Origin: Kribbella catacumbae DSM 19601
GTDB lineage: Bacteria; Actinomycetota; Actinomycetes; Propionibacteriales; Kribbellaceae
Length of the DNA: 64,000 nucleotides
NCBI RefSeq assembly: GCF_000372465.1
Contig: NZ_AQUZ01000005.1
Span: 223,958 to 287,957, forward strand
Direction: 5' to 3'
Position numbers and translations under genes: made by a program. Position 1 is the stretch's first letter; the number at the start of each line of letters is the position of its first letter. Below are positions 9,311 through 16,850 of the stretch, piece by piece. The notes under the pieces were generated by a model. The model was not told the DNA's origin. It worked only from the letters and a program-made list of their open reading frames with translations, and did no database searches.

Positions 9311-10095
9311 GCACCCCCAGCCATACCGCTTCGGTCAACCGTCTCGGAGCGCGCGGCTCGTTGCGTGACCGCGTTGTCGCCGGCGCCCGTGATCGCGGCG
9401 ACGATCTCCTCCGACGATGTGGTCCGGGCATCGAAGACGCCGCTGTTCCGGCCGAGCCGCAGAACCACTACCTGGTCTGCCACCGCTCGTACGTCGGACA
9501 TGTTGTGGCTGATCATGACGACCCCGTGACCGTTCTCCCGGAGGCGATCGATCAGGTTGAGCACTTCCGCGGTCTGCGCGACGCCGAGGGCGGCGGTCGG
9601 CTCGTCGAGGATGATGATCTTCGGATCCCCGAGCAACGATCGCGCGATCGCCACGGTCTGCCGCTGCCCACCGGACAGCGCTGCCACTGGCAACCTGACG
9701 GCCGGAAGCTTGGCCGACAACTGCCGGAGCAACTCCCAGGACCGGACCTCCATCGCGACATCGTCGAGCCGGAACGGGCTGAGTTCCTGACCGAGGAACA
9801 GGTTCTCGATCACGTTGAGGTTCTCGCACAGGGCAAGATCCTGGAACACCGTGGCGATGCCGAGCCGGTGAGCCGCCGCCGGTCCGGGAATGGTCACCTC
9901 ACGGCCCTCGAACGCGATCCGGCCGCCGTCCGGGCTGTGCACTCCCGAGAGCACCTTCACCAGCGTCGACTTCCCCGCGCCGTTGTCGCCGACGATCGCG
10001 ACCACCTGGCCGGCGTCCACCTCGAGGTCGACGTCGGTGAGCGCCGCGACCGCGCCGAAGTTCTTGCTGATGCCCTGAAGGCGAAGGATCGCCAT
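9304..10095 (-). CDS. Sugar ABC transporter ATP-binding protein
   Basis: 263 residues with one nucleotide-binding domain: Walker A GDNGAGKST (about 37-45), signature LSGGQRQ, Walker B IIILDEPTAAL and the H-loop HNM. Most CUT2 transporters use a fused double-domain ATPase of about 500 residues; this half-size form must act as a homodimer. The ATG at 10095 shares one base with the binding-protein stop (TGATG), so I prefer it to the ATG 24 nt upstream. Confidence 0.9.
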   Translation of the reverse strand: MAILRLQGISKNFGAVAALTDVDLEVDAGQVVAIVGDNGAGKSTLVKVLSGVHSPDGGRIAFEGREVTIPGPAAAHRLGIATVFQDLALCENLNVIENLFLGQELSPFRLDDVAMEVRSWELLRQLSAKLPAVRLPVAALSGGQRQTVAIARSLLGDPKIIILDEPTAALGVAQTAEVLNLIDRLRENGHGVVMISHNMSDVRAVADQVVVLRLGRNSGVFDARTTSSEEIVAAITGAGDNAVTQRAARSETVDRSGMAGGAW

Positions 10096-11183
10096 CACCT
10101 GATCCCGAGCTTCTCGCACCCGGCCTGGTACTCCGCCGTACAGACGTCAGCGATCTTCAGGGCGAAGTCCGGAGCCTTGAGGATCTCGGCGACGTTCTGC
10201 TGGGTGACGACGGTCGGCGTGAACAACTCAGACGGGGTGTCGAACAGGGTGGCCTTGCCGGCCGGCTTCTTGCCCTGGGCAAACTCGTTGGCGACCACGG
10301 CGGCCGCGTCGGCGACGATCTTGATCGGCTTGGAGATGGTGTTGTACTGGTCGCCCGCGATCACCCGCTGGATCGCCGCGAGCTCGGCGTCGTTGCCGGT
10401 GATCGGCGGCACCTTGGTACCGGCCGCCTTGAACGCGGCGATGGCGGCGCCGCCCGTACCGTCGTTGGCTGCGACCACGCCGGCGATCTGGTTGCCGGGG
10501 AAGCGGGTGATCTGACCGCTCACCCATTCCTGCGCCTTCGGCGGCTGCCAGCCCGGGGTGTCGAACTCCGCGAGCAGCTTGAACCCGCTGGTGTCGACGG
10601 CGTTGTGGATCCCCTTCTTGATCAGGCCGGCAGCGGCGTCGGTGGGTGAGCCGTTGACCTGCAGGATCCCGCCGGTGGCCTTGGTCTCCTTCAAGTGGTC
10701 AACGAGCGACTCGGCGATCAGCTGACCGATCTTCTCGTTGTCGAAGGAGATGTAGTAGTCGGCCTTCTTGTCCGGGATCGGCCGGTCGTAGGCGATCACC
10801 GGCACGCCCTGGCCTTGTGCGGCCTGGACGATCGAGGCGGCCGCGGCGGAGTCGACCGGGTCGATCACGATCGCCTTCACACCTTGGGCGAGCATCGAGT
10901 TCGCCTGCTGCTGTTGCTTGGCGGGGTCTGCCGCCGCGTTCTGGTAAAGCACCTCGCAGTCCGCGCAGAGCTCCTTCATCTTCGCCTTGAACAGCGGCGC
11001 GTCGAACAGTTCGTACCGGGTCGAGGCGATGTCGGGCATCAGGAACGCGATCTTCGCGTTCTTCCCACCGCCGCCAGCCGCCGCGTCGTTCTCGGCACCA
11101 CATGCTCCGGCCGCCATGGCGACCACCATCGTCGTGGCGATGGCAACCAGCCCACGCACCTGCCTCATCCGCTTACCTCTCAC
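10095..11183 (-). CDS. Sugar ABC transporter substrate-binding lipoprotein (XylF-like)
   Basis: 362 residues. A lipoprotein signal peptide ends in a lipobox (AAGAC, Cys about residue 28) followed by a Gly/Ala-rich linker and a type-1 periplasmic binding fold (KIAFLMPDIASTRYELFD; QGVKAIVIDPVDS; VAANDGTGGAAIAAFKAAG). It would be anchored outside the membrane to deliver sugar to the permease. It is the first gene of the operon; a second ATG 15 nt downstream is possible. An AT-rich dyad just upstream (11193-11217) is the likely control site. Confidence 0.9.
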   Translation of the reverse strand: MRGKRMRQVRGLVAIATTMVVAMAAGACGAENDAAAGGGGKNAKIAFLMPDIASTRYELFDAPLFKAKMKELCADCEVLYQNAAADPAKQQQQANSMLAQGVKAIVIDPVDSAAAASIVQAAQGQGVPVIAYDRPIPDKKADYYISFDNEKIGQLIAESLVDHLKETKATGGILQVNGSPTDAAAGLIKKGIHNAVDTSGFKLLAEFDTPGWQPPKAQEWVSGQITRFPGNQIAGVVAANDGTGGAAIAAFKAAGTKVPPITGNDAELAAIQRVIAGDQYNTISKPIKIVADAAAVVANEFAQGKKPAGKATLFDTPSELFTPTVVTQQNVAEILKAPDFALKIADVCTAEYQAGCEKLGIR

Positions 11184-11192
11184 TCGATCATG

Positions 11193-11217
11193 TTAACTTC
11201 CCAAACTTGGATGTTAA
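11193..11217 (-). promoter_or_regulatory. AT-rich dyad upstream of the sugar-transporter operon
   Basis: TTAAC (11193-11197) and GTTAA (11213-11217) flank an inner CCAA-AC-TTGG dyad. It lies 10-34 nt before the binding-protein start in an otherwise GC-rich region. Position and AT-rich symmetry resemble operators of sugar-responsive ROK or LacI repressors (inference); no such regulator is encoded next to the operon. Confidence 0.4.
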
Positions 11218-11396
11218 GAACACAACCGCAGGCGAGATGTCGCTGTCAAGATCACAACGACAATGAAGGACCCGAGCCACGCTCTGTCGGGCCTCTCGTC
11301 ATCGTCGTAGCCCTGGACGATGAACTCACACTCGATGCCGCCCAGCACCGCGACGGCGATGGCCTTGCTGCGATAGCCCTCGAAGGTCCAGGTACG
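11214..11396 (-). pseudogene. Possible 3' fragment of a protein gene, function unknown
   Basis: About 60 codons end in a stop at 11214 and have coding-like composition: about 89 percent G/C at third positions over the first 37 codons. The peptide looks plausible (RTWTFEGYRSKAIAVAVLGG, then IECEFIVQGYDDDERPD and a hydrophobic FIVVVIL). There is no start codon, and upstream of codon 1 the coding look disappears at the edge of an inverted repeat (11419-11522). I read it as a gene remnant; it might instead be chance. Confidence 0.3.
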
Positions 11397-11418
11397 TTCG
11401 TGATGTTGGGCGGCAGGC

Positions 11419-11522
11419 CCGGACCTCCGGCACTCACAAACCGCCCGTTTCCACCCGGGAGCACGCCTGCGCACGCCTGACCGGGTGCGATCAGTTGAGG
11501 TTTGTGAGTGGCGGCGGTCCGG
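11419..11522. repeat. Long intergenic inverted repeat
   Basis: Arms 11419-11442 and 11499-11522 (24 bp, two mismatches; they share CACTCACAAACC and its complement). The 56-nt loop holds a second dyad (CACCCGG 11452-11458 with CCGGGTG 11481-11487) and a 9-bp direct repeat GCACGCCTG. It follows the acyl-CoA dehydrogenase gene and may terminate it. Together with 11193-11217 and the fragment at 11214-11396 this accounts for the gap 11184-11539. Confidence 0.75.
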
Positions 11523-11539
11523 CCGCGCTACCTGCTCAT

Positions 11540-12682
11540 TCAGATGCCCATTGTGCGGCCGATGATTTCCTTCATGATTTCGGTGGTGCCGCCGTAGATG
11601 GTCTGGATCCGGGTGTCGAGGTAGGCCTTGGCGATCGGGTACTCCGTCATGAAGCCGTAGCCGCCGTAGAGCTGGAGGCACTTGTCGACGACCTTCTTCT
11701 GGAGTTCGGTGGTCCACCACTTGGCCATCGCGGCCTCGGAGACGGTGAGGGCGCCGGCGTTGAGTTCCTCGATGCAGCGGTCGACGAAGACGCGGGCGAT
11801 CTGGGTCTCGGTGGCCAGTTCGGCGAGTACGAAGCGGCTGTTCTGGAAGGAGCCGATCGGGCGGCCGAACGCCTTGCGGTCCTTCACGTACTGCAAGGTC
11901 GTCTCGAGCATGCTCTCGCAGGCGGCGGCAGCTACCACGGCGATGGCGAGCCGCTCCTGGGGCAGCTTCTCCATCAGGTAGACGAAGCCCTTGCCCTCCT
12001 CGCCGAGCAGGTTCGTGGCGGGCACCCGGACGTTGTCGAAGAAGAGCTCGGCGGTGTCTTGCGCCTTCAGCCCGATCTTGTCCAGGTTGCGGCCGCGCTC
12101 GAAGCCCTCCATCCCACGCTCGACGACGATCAGCGAGATGCCCTGGTAGCCGGCGTCCGGGTCGGTCTTGGCGACGACGATGACGAGGTCGGCGAGGATG
12201 CCGTTGGAGATGAAGGTCTTCTGGCCGGTCACGATGTAGTCGTCACCGTCACGCCTGGCCGTCGTCGTGATCCCCTGCAGGTCGCTGCCGGCTCCCGGCT
12301 CGGTCATGGCGATCGCGGTGACGATCTCGCCAGTACAGAACTTCGGCAGCCAGCGCGCCTTCTGCTCCTCGGTCGCGTAGTCCAGCAGGTACGCCGAAAC
12401 GATGTCCGCGTGAATCGTGAAGCCAGGGCCGCTCGCGCGCGCCTTGGTCACCTCCTCGATCACCACGGCGTTGAACCGGAAGTCGCGCACCCCGCCGCCG
12501 CCGTACTCCTCGGGCACCATGAAGCCGAGCAGCCCAGCTGCCCCCGCCGCGGTCCAGAGCTCGCGCGGCACGATGCCGGCTTCCTCCCAGCTGTCGTGAT
12601 GCGGCGCGATCTCCTTCTCACAGAAGGCTCGCGCGGTCTCCCGGAAGGCATCGTGATCGGCGTCGAAGAGATGACGTTCCAC
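11540..12682 (-). CDS. Acyl-CoA dehydrogenase
   Basis: 380 residues with the full fold. The FAD/substrate segment AMTEPGAGSD is at 125-134 and the C-terminal QLYGGYGFMTEYP is followed by IYGGTTEIMKE. At the position where short/medium-chain enzymes carry their catalytic Glu (IYEGT) this protein has Gly. A Glu at 243 (LPQERLAI) occupies the alternative base position of isovaleryl-CoA and long-chain enzymes, suggesting a branched or long substrate. GTG start with GGAGA upstream. It lies 27 bp downstream of the racemase-like gene, in one operon. Confidence 0.92.
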   Translation of the reverse strand: MERHLFDADHDAFRETARAFCEKEIAPHHDSWEEAGIVPRELWTAAGAAGLLGFMVPEEYGGGGVRDFRFNAVVIEEVTKARASGPGFTIHADIVSAYLLDYATEEQKARWLPKFCTGEIVTAIAMTEPGAGSDLQGITTTARRDGDDYIVTGQKTFISNGILADLVIVVAKTDPDAGYQGISLIVVERGMEGFERGRNLDKIGLKAQDTAELFFDNVRVPATNLLGEEGKGFVYLMEKLPQERLAIAVVAAAACESMLETTLQYVKDRKAFGRPIGSFQNSRFVLAELATETQIARVFVDRCIEELNAGALTVSEAAMAKWWTTELQKKVVDKCLQLYGGYGFMTEYPIAKAYLDTRIQTIYGGTTEIMKEIIGRTMGI

Positions 12683-12709
12683 GGGCGGTCTCCTGTCGTT
12701 GAGCTGGTA

Positions 12710-13834
12710 CTACGGGGCCTGGATGGCGGCGCCGGACTCCAGCAGCGCGTCGACGTTCGCGATTCCCCAATCGGTCAACGCGGCCCGGGTGTGCCGGCCG
12801 GGCGACGGGGGCGGCTCGGTGACGTCGGTCGCAGTACGGGAGAAGCGTGGAGCGGGCGCTGCCTGGCGAACGCCGTGCCGGTCGATGAAGGTGCTGCGGG
12901 CAACTAAGTGCGGGTGGTCGCCGGCCAGCGGGAGGACGGGCGAGACGCAGGCGTCGGTACCGTCGAAGAGCTCGGTCCATTCGGCCTGGGTGTGTTGGGC
13001 GAAGGTCTCGGTCAGGAGTTTGTGCAGGGCCGGCCAGTTCGCCACGTCGTACCGGTCGGGGGCGTCGATGCCGAGCAGGCGGACCAGCTCTTCGTAGAAC
13101 TGCGGCTCGATGGCACCCACGGCCATGTACTCGCCGTCCGAGGTTTCGTAGACGTCGTAGAACGGGGCGCCGGTGTCGAGGAGGTTGCTGCCGCGCTCCT
13201 GCTTCCAGCTGCCGCCGGCGAGGGCGCCGAGCAGCATGGTGGTGAGGTGCGCGGAGCCGTCGACGATCGCGGCGTCGACCACCTGCCCGCGCCCGCTCCC
13301 CCGCGCCTCGAACAAGGCGGCCAAGACGCCGATGACGAGATAGAGCGAACCGCCGGCGAAGTCGCCTAGCAGATTGGCGGGCACCTGCGGAGGCCCGCCG
13401 GCCCGACCGATCAAGTGCAGAGCACCGGACAATGCGAGGTAGTCGATGTCGTGTCCGGCCGATTGCGAGAGCGGGCCGTCTTGTCCCCAGCCCGTCATCC
13501 GGCCGTAGACCAGCTTCGGGTTGACCTCGTGACAGGCCTCCGGACCAAGCCCGAGCCGCTCGGCGACGCCCGGCCGGAAGCCTTCGACGAGCACGTCGGC
13601 CTTGGCGACCAGCTCGAGGACGGTCGCAACGGCGGCCGGGTCCTTCAGGTTGAGGGCGACGCTTCGGCGGCCGCGATTCACCAGCTCCAGCTCCGGCGGA
13701 CCCAGCGCGAGACCGCCGCCGGGGCGCTCGATCCGCAGTACGTCGGCGCCCAGCTCCGCCAGCATCATGCAGCCAAACGGCGCCGGCCCGATCCCGGCCA
13801 GCTCGACAACCTTCACACCATCCAGTGGCCCCAT
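12710..13834 (-). CDS. mcr: Alpha-methylacyl-CoA racemase-type CoA-transferase family III protein
   Basis: 374 residues of the CaiB/BaiF superfamily. The catalytic trio of alpha-methylacyl-CoA racemase is in register: His128 (SAGHDIDY), Asp158 (LLGDFAGG) and Glu243 (GAIEPQF), each two residues later than in the mycobacterial enzyme as I recall it. It would epimerise 2-methyl-branched acyl-CoAs so that the acyl-CoA dehydrogenase downstream can use them. The start codon is 7 nt after the CACAAT -10, so the transcript is probably leaderless. Strong racemase call; a formal CoA-transferase role is less likely given these residues. Confidence 0.88.
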   Translation of the reverse strand: MGPLDGVKVVELAGIGPAPFGCMMLAELGADVLRIERPGGGLALGPPELELVNRGRRSVALNLKDPAAVATVLELVAKADVLVEGFRPGVAERLGLGPEACHEVNPKLVYGRMTGWGQDGPLSQSAGHDIDYLALSGALHLIGRAGGPPQVPANLLGDFAGGSLYLVIGVLAALFEARGSGRGQVVDAAIVDGSAHLTTMLLGALAGGSWKQERGSNLLDTGAPFYDVYETSDGEYMAVGAIEPQFYEELVRLLGIDAPDRYDVANWPALHKLLTETFAQHTQAEWTELFDGTDACVSPVLPLAGDHPHLVARSTFIDRHGVRQAAPAPRFSRTATDVTEPPPSPGRHTRAALTDWGIANVDALLESGAAIQAP

Positions 13835-13841
13835 GAGGCCT

Positions 13842-13872
13842 ATTGTGACAGTAGTACTGTCACAGTAGTCAA
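13842..13872 (-). promoter_or_regulatory. Promoter of the racemase operon with MerR-type operator in a 19-bp spacer
   Basis: Minus strand: TTGACT (-35, 13867-13872), a 19-bp spacer, then CACAAT (-10, 13842-13847). A perfect palindrome, TGTGACAGTA-G-TACTGTCACA (13844-13864), fills the spacer and reaches into the -10. Spacing, -10 and most of the dyad are identical to the thiolase-operon promoter at 7249-7279, pointing to one regulator for both. Confidence 0.75.
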
Positions 13873-13873
13873 G

Positions 13874-14269
13874 TCAGTGTCCGGTGCGGGGTCGGCTGAG
13901 CGCTGCTGGGAGCAGTGCGAGCGGGATCAGGACCCACAGGATCGTGAAGGCCAGGAGCAAGGTCGACAGCGTTGGCGAATCGCCCTCCAGATGGTGCGCG
14001 TGGAACGCCAGATGTGGGACGGAATAGGCGAGGTAGGCGAGCAGGGCGACGAGCACCAGGCGCCGTTCGAGCCAGATCGCGGCGGCGATCAGCACGATGC
14101 CGATGCCAAGGGTGGTGCTGCCGAAGTCCCTGAAGAGGTGTTCGCTGTACGGCGGGGTCCAGTCGACCGTGGGGACGTCGTTGTAGAAGCTCGACGGGAA
14201 GAACAGCGTCCAGCTGCCTACCAGCATTTGGAGGGCTGCGAGGAAGATCAGGCCGGCTCGTAGCTTCAT
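13874..14269 (-). CDS. Small four-helix membrane protein of unknown function
   Basis: 131 residues with about four hydrophobic segments (near 5-22, 50-66, 72-88 and 103-122). No family signature that I recognise with certainty; the overall look resembles DoxX/DUF4267-type small membrane proteins. The ATG overlaps the stop of the NmrA-like gene (ATGA), so it belongs to the operon headed by the sigma factor gene at 15901. Function unknown. Confidence 0.7.
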   Translation of the reverse strand: MKLRAGLIFLAALQMLVGSWTLFFPSSFYNDVPTVDWTPPYSEHLFRDFGSTTLGIGIVLIAAAIWLERRLVLVALLAYLAYSVPHLAFHAHHLEGDSPTLSTLLLAFTILWVLIPLALLPAALSRPRTGH

Positions 14270-15009
14270 CGGTCGAATCGCTTGGTGAGGTAGTCGTCGA
14301 AGGTTTGGTGGCCGTACGGCGTACCGGTGGTCATGGCTGATCCACTCGCATAGGAGCGGAAAATCTTGCCTGGCAGGCGTAGTGGGAGCACTGGTCGGCT
14401 CGCGTTGGCGGCGTGCTTCCAGGCTCGGGCGAGGTCGGGGACGGATCGTTGCTCAGGGCCCCCGATGTCGGGGACGCGGCCGGCCGGTTGGGCGGTGACG
14501 AGTTCGGCCAGGCGGTCGGCGATGTCTTCGACGGCGATGGGTTGCAGCTTGATCGACGGGGCCAGGAGGAGCGGCAGGAAGCGCTGGGCGGTGAAGACCT
14601 GGTCGATGAGGTCGTGAAACTGGGTTGCGCGCAGTACGGAGTACGGGATCGATGACTGGGTGATCAGTCGCTCGGATTCCAGCTTGTAGCGGTAGTACGA
14701 GAGCGGGATCTCGTCGATGCCGACGATCGACATCGCGATCAGGTGCTCGACGCCGGACGGGCGCACGCTTTCGATCAGGTTCTGGGTCTGTGCGACGTCA
14801 CGGCGGCCGAGGCTGGTGGCGAGGTGCACGACGGTGTCTACGCCGTTCACGGCTTCCTTGATGCCCTGGCCGGTGGTGAGATCGCCGGTCACCAGGCCGG
14901 GTCCGTGTTTGCGGCTCAGGACGCGGATGTCGTGTCCGGCGGCGCGCAGTCGCTGGACGGTCGGGCGGCCGAGGGTTCCTGTTCCGCCGGTGACGAGGAT
15001 GGTTCGCAT
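14266..15009 (-). CDS. NAD(P)-binding NmrA/atypical SDR family protein
   Basis: 247 residues. The N-terminal Rossmann motif is GGTGTLG (8-14), followed by RVLSRK and VDTVVHLATS, which is the pattern of NmrA-like and complex-I intermediate-type atypical SDRs. The catalytic YxxxK is replaced by SYYRYKLESER (about 105), where Tyr and Lys may still serve. Probably a redox sensor or reductase of unknown substrate. It lies between a sigma factor gene and a membrane protein gene, coupled to the latter. Confidence 0.8.
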   Translation of the reverse strand: MRTILVTGGTGTLGRPTVQRLRAAGHDIRVLSRKHGPGLVTGDLTTGQGIKEAVNGVDTVVHLATSLGRRDVAQTQNLIESVRPSGVEHLIAMSIVGIDEIPLSYYRYKLESERLITQSSIPYSVLRATQFHDLIDQVFTAQRFLPLLLAPSIKLQPIAVEDIADRLAELVTAQPAGRVPDIGGPEQRSVPDLARAWKHAANASRPVLPLRLPGKIFRSYASGSAMTTGTPYGHQTFDDYLTKRFDR

Positions 15010-15028
15010 GGAGTGGTTTCCTTTCGGT

Positions 15029-15901
15029 TCACCAGTCCAGACCGGGCAGCCCTTCGATTCGTGACAACTTGTCGGGATTCAGCACCATCTCGAGGCTCGC
15101 GATCAGGTCACCCTCGAAGTGGATGAAGATCACCCCGCGCATGCCATCGGGGGCGGCGGCGATGATCGCTGGCTCGCCGTTGACCTCACCGAGGTACGGC
15201 GTGATGCCGGCGCCGAACTTGGTCAGCGTGCCGATCAGGTAGCGCGCCACCCGGTCGCGACCGTGGATCGGGTTGCGGGCCGCCATGACCTTGCCGCCGC
15301 CGTCCGCGCGGGAGACGACATCGGCGGCGAGCAGCTTTTCCAGACCGGCGATGTCGCCGTGCTGGGCCGCGGCGAGGAACCGCTCGACGAGCAGGCGCCA
15401 TTTGCCGGGGTCCACGCGAGCGGTTCGCTGGTCGGCGGCGACGTGCTTGCGCGCTCGTGAATGGAGTTGGCGCGCGTTGGCTTCCGTCGTACCGATCAGG
15501 TCGGCGACTTCACGGTGGGAGTAGGCGAAGGCTTCCCGCAGTACGTACGCCGCCCGCTCGGCTGGGGTCAGCTTCTCGAGCACGAGTAGCAGGGCGTAGG
15601 AGACGGACTCCTGCTGGGCTAGCTGGTCGAGTGGGCCTTGGTGGTTGGTCGGCTCTGGTAGCCACTCGCCGACGTAGGTCTCGCGACGGGCACGGGCGCT
15701 CGTGAACTGATTGAGGCAGAGGTTGGTGACGACCTTCGCCAGAAACGCGGCCGGCTCCTTGACCGTCTGGTGATCAACGGACTGCCACCGCAGCCAGGCT
15801 TCTTGAAGCACCTCATCAGCGTCTGTCGCCGAGCCGAGCATCTGGTAGGCGATCCCAAACATCCGCCCACGATGCTGCTGGAACAGCTCCAGTCGATCCA
15901 C
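15029..15901 (-). CDS. SigJ-type ECF sigma factor with SnoaL-like C-terminal domain
   Basis: 290 residues. Region 2 (FGIAYQMLGSATDADEVLQE, about 15-34) and region 4 (SYALLLVLEKLTPAERAAYV and the HTH around residues 130-150) are followed by a SnoaL-like domain of about 110 residues (FLAAAQHGDIAGLEKLLAAD). This architecture defines the ECF41/SigJ group, whose C-terminal domain replaces an anti-sigma factor. Downstream genes encode an NmrA-like protein and a membrane protein, typical small oxidoreductase-type partners of ECF41. GTG start; no strong ribosome-binding site seen. Confidence 0.9.
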   Translation of the reverse strand: MDRLELFQQHRGRMFGIAYQMLGSATDADEVLQEAWLRWQSVDHQTVKEPAAFLAKVVTNLCLNQFTSARARRETYVGEWLPEPTNHQGPLDQLAQQESVSYALLLVLEKLTPAERAAYVLREAFAYSHREVADLIGTTEANARQLHSRARKHVAADQRTARVDPGKWRLLVERFLAAAQHGDIAGLEKLLAADVVSRADGGGKVMAARNPIHGRDRVARYLIGTLTKFGAGITPYLGEVNGEPAIIAAAPDGMRGVIFIHFEGDLIASLEMVLNPDKLSRIEGLPGLDW

Positions 15902-15940
15902 CCCGCCATCTTCGCAGGCAGCACTACGCCCCGCTTCGCG

Positions 15941-16235
15941 GCTCCTGCGTCGCGGTTGGTGTGCTTAGCCCCTTGCGGGAGGGTTCGCCTATTGGTCTGC
16001 CAGGGGGCGATCCCCGCGAAGCGGGGTTAAGCACATCGTTGGCGGCATCTGACCAAGAGAGAGCCGCCTTCGGTGGCTTGTCCGTGCGCTGGTGGAGTTC
16101 CTCGTGGGCCGGACGGCCACCACACGCCAAGTCGCGTGGTGGCGCCGGTCGCACGCTCAAGCGAGGGGTTCCGGTGGCATGCCACCGGGGTTGGCATGTG
16201 GTGGAGGACCGGCACCCAAGCCGCGACGCAGGAGC
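15941..16235. repeat. Nested palindromic intergenic element (about 295 bp, terminal inverted repeats)
   Basis: Outer inverted repeats 15941-15955 and 16221-16235 are perfect over 15 bp (GCTCCTGCGTCGCGG) and extend imperfectly to about 25 bp. Inside are: a 29-nt imperfect stem 15961-15989 / 16006-16034; a hairpin CCCCGC-GAA-GCGGGG (16012-16026); a stem with CCACCAC/GTGGTGG arms (16116-16142); a perfect palindrome CCGGTGGCATGCCACCGG (16171-16188); and GTTGGCATGTGGTG (16190-16203), also found at 28774. No coding frame is supported in the gap 15902-16271. Confidence 0.75.
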
Positions 16236-16271
16236 GGCGCACCCGGAGTGGGCGGGGCGATGGGAGCCCTT

Positions 16272-16835
16272 CTACTTGAAAGTCGCTGCGGCCTGCTCGA
16301 GGTTCGTGTAGTACTCCGTCCAGCCGGCCTCGTCGAGTACGTCGGCGTCGGGGCCGCCGGTGCCGTCGATCAGCTCTCGGACTATGTCGGCGTGGCCCGC
16401 GTGGTGGGCGGTTTCGTCGACCATGCGGATCAGGAGGACGCCTAGGGTGGTTGCTCGGCTGCCCTCGGCCCAGTGGGCTACTGAGCCGGGAGCGTCCAGG
16501 TCCAGCGTGGTGATCGTTTCGTCGGCGAAGGCGCAGGCGCGTTCGTACAGACCTGTCAGGTACTCCGTCGACTCGGTCGGGAGGGCCCACATGTCGGCGC
16601 CGTCCCAGACTGAGCCGTCCTCGTACCAGGCGAGTTTCTCCGGAGGTACCCGGCCGAAGCATTCGCCCAGGTAGCCATACTCCAGCCCGGCCAGGTGCTT
16701 GACCAGGCCAAGCAGGTTGGTGCCGGACGGTACGAGCGGGCGGCGCCGGTCGTACTCCGTGAGGCCGTCGAGCTTCGACAGCAGGATGGCGCGGGATGCC
16801 TTGAGTTTGAGGTGTAGCTCTGTCTTGAGGTCCAC
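16272..16835 (-). CDS. DinB-like (DUF664) four-helix protein
   Basis: 187 residues. The putative metal-binding histidines of the DinB/YfiT fold are present: KHLAGLEYGYLG near residue 46 and ETAHHAGHADI near residue 138. Families of this fold include thiol-transferases and DNA-damage-inducible proteins; the specific reaction is unknown. I place the start at the GTG at 16835 because TAGCGT lies 7 nt upstream, a leaderless arrangement; a TTG two codons earlier is also in frame. Confidence 0.85.
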   Translation of the reverse strand: MDLKTELHLKLKASRAILLSKLDGLTEYDRRRPLVPSGTNLLGLVKHLAGLEYGYLGECFGRVPPEKLAWYEDGSVWDGADMWALPTESTEYLTGLYERACAFADETITTLDLDAPGSVAHWAEGSRATTLGVLLIRMVDETAHHAGHADIVRELIDGTGGPDADVLDEAGWTEYYTNLEQAAATFK

Positions 16836-16850
16836 GGACAAGACGCTAGA

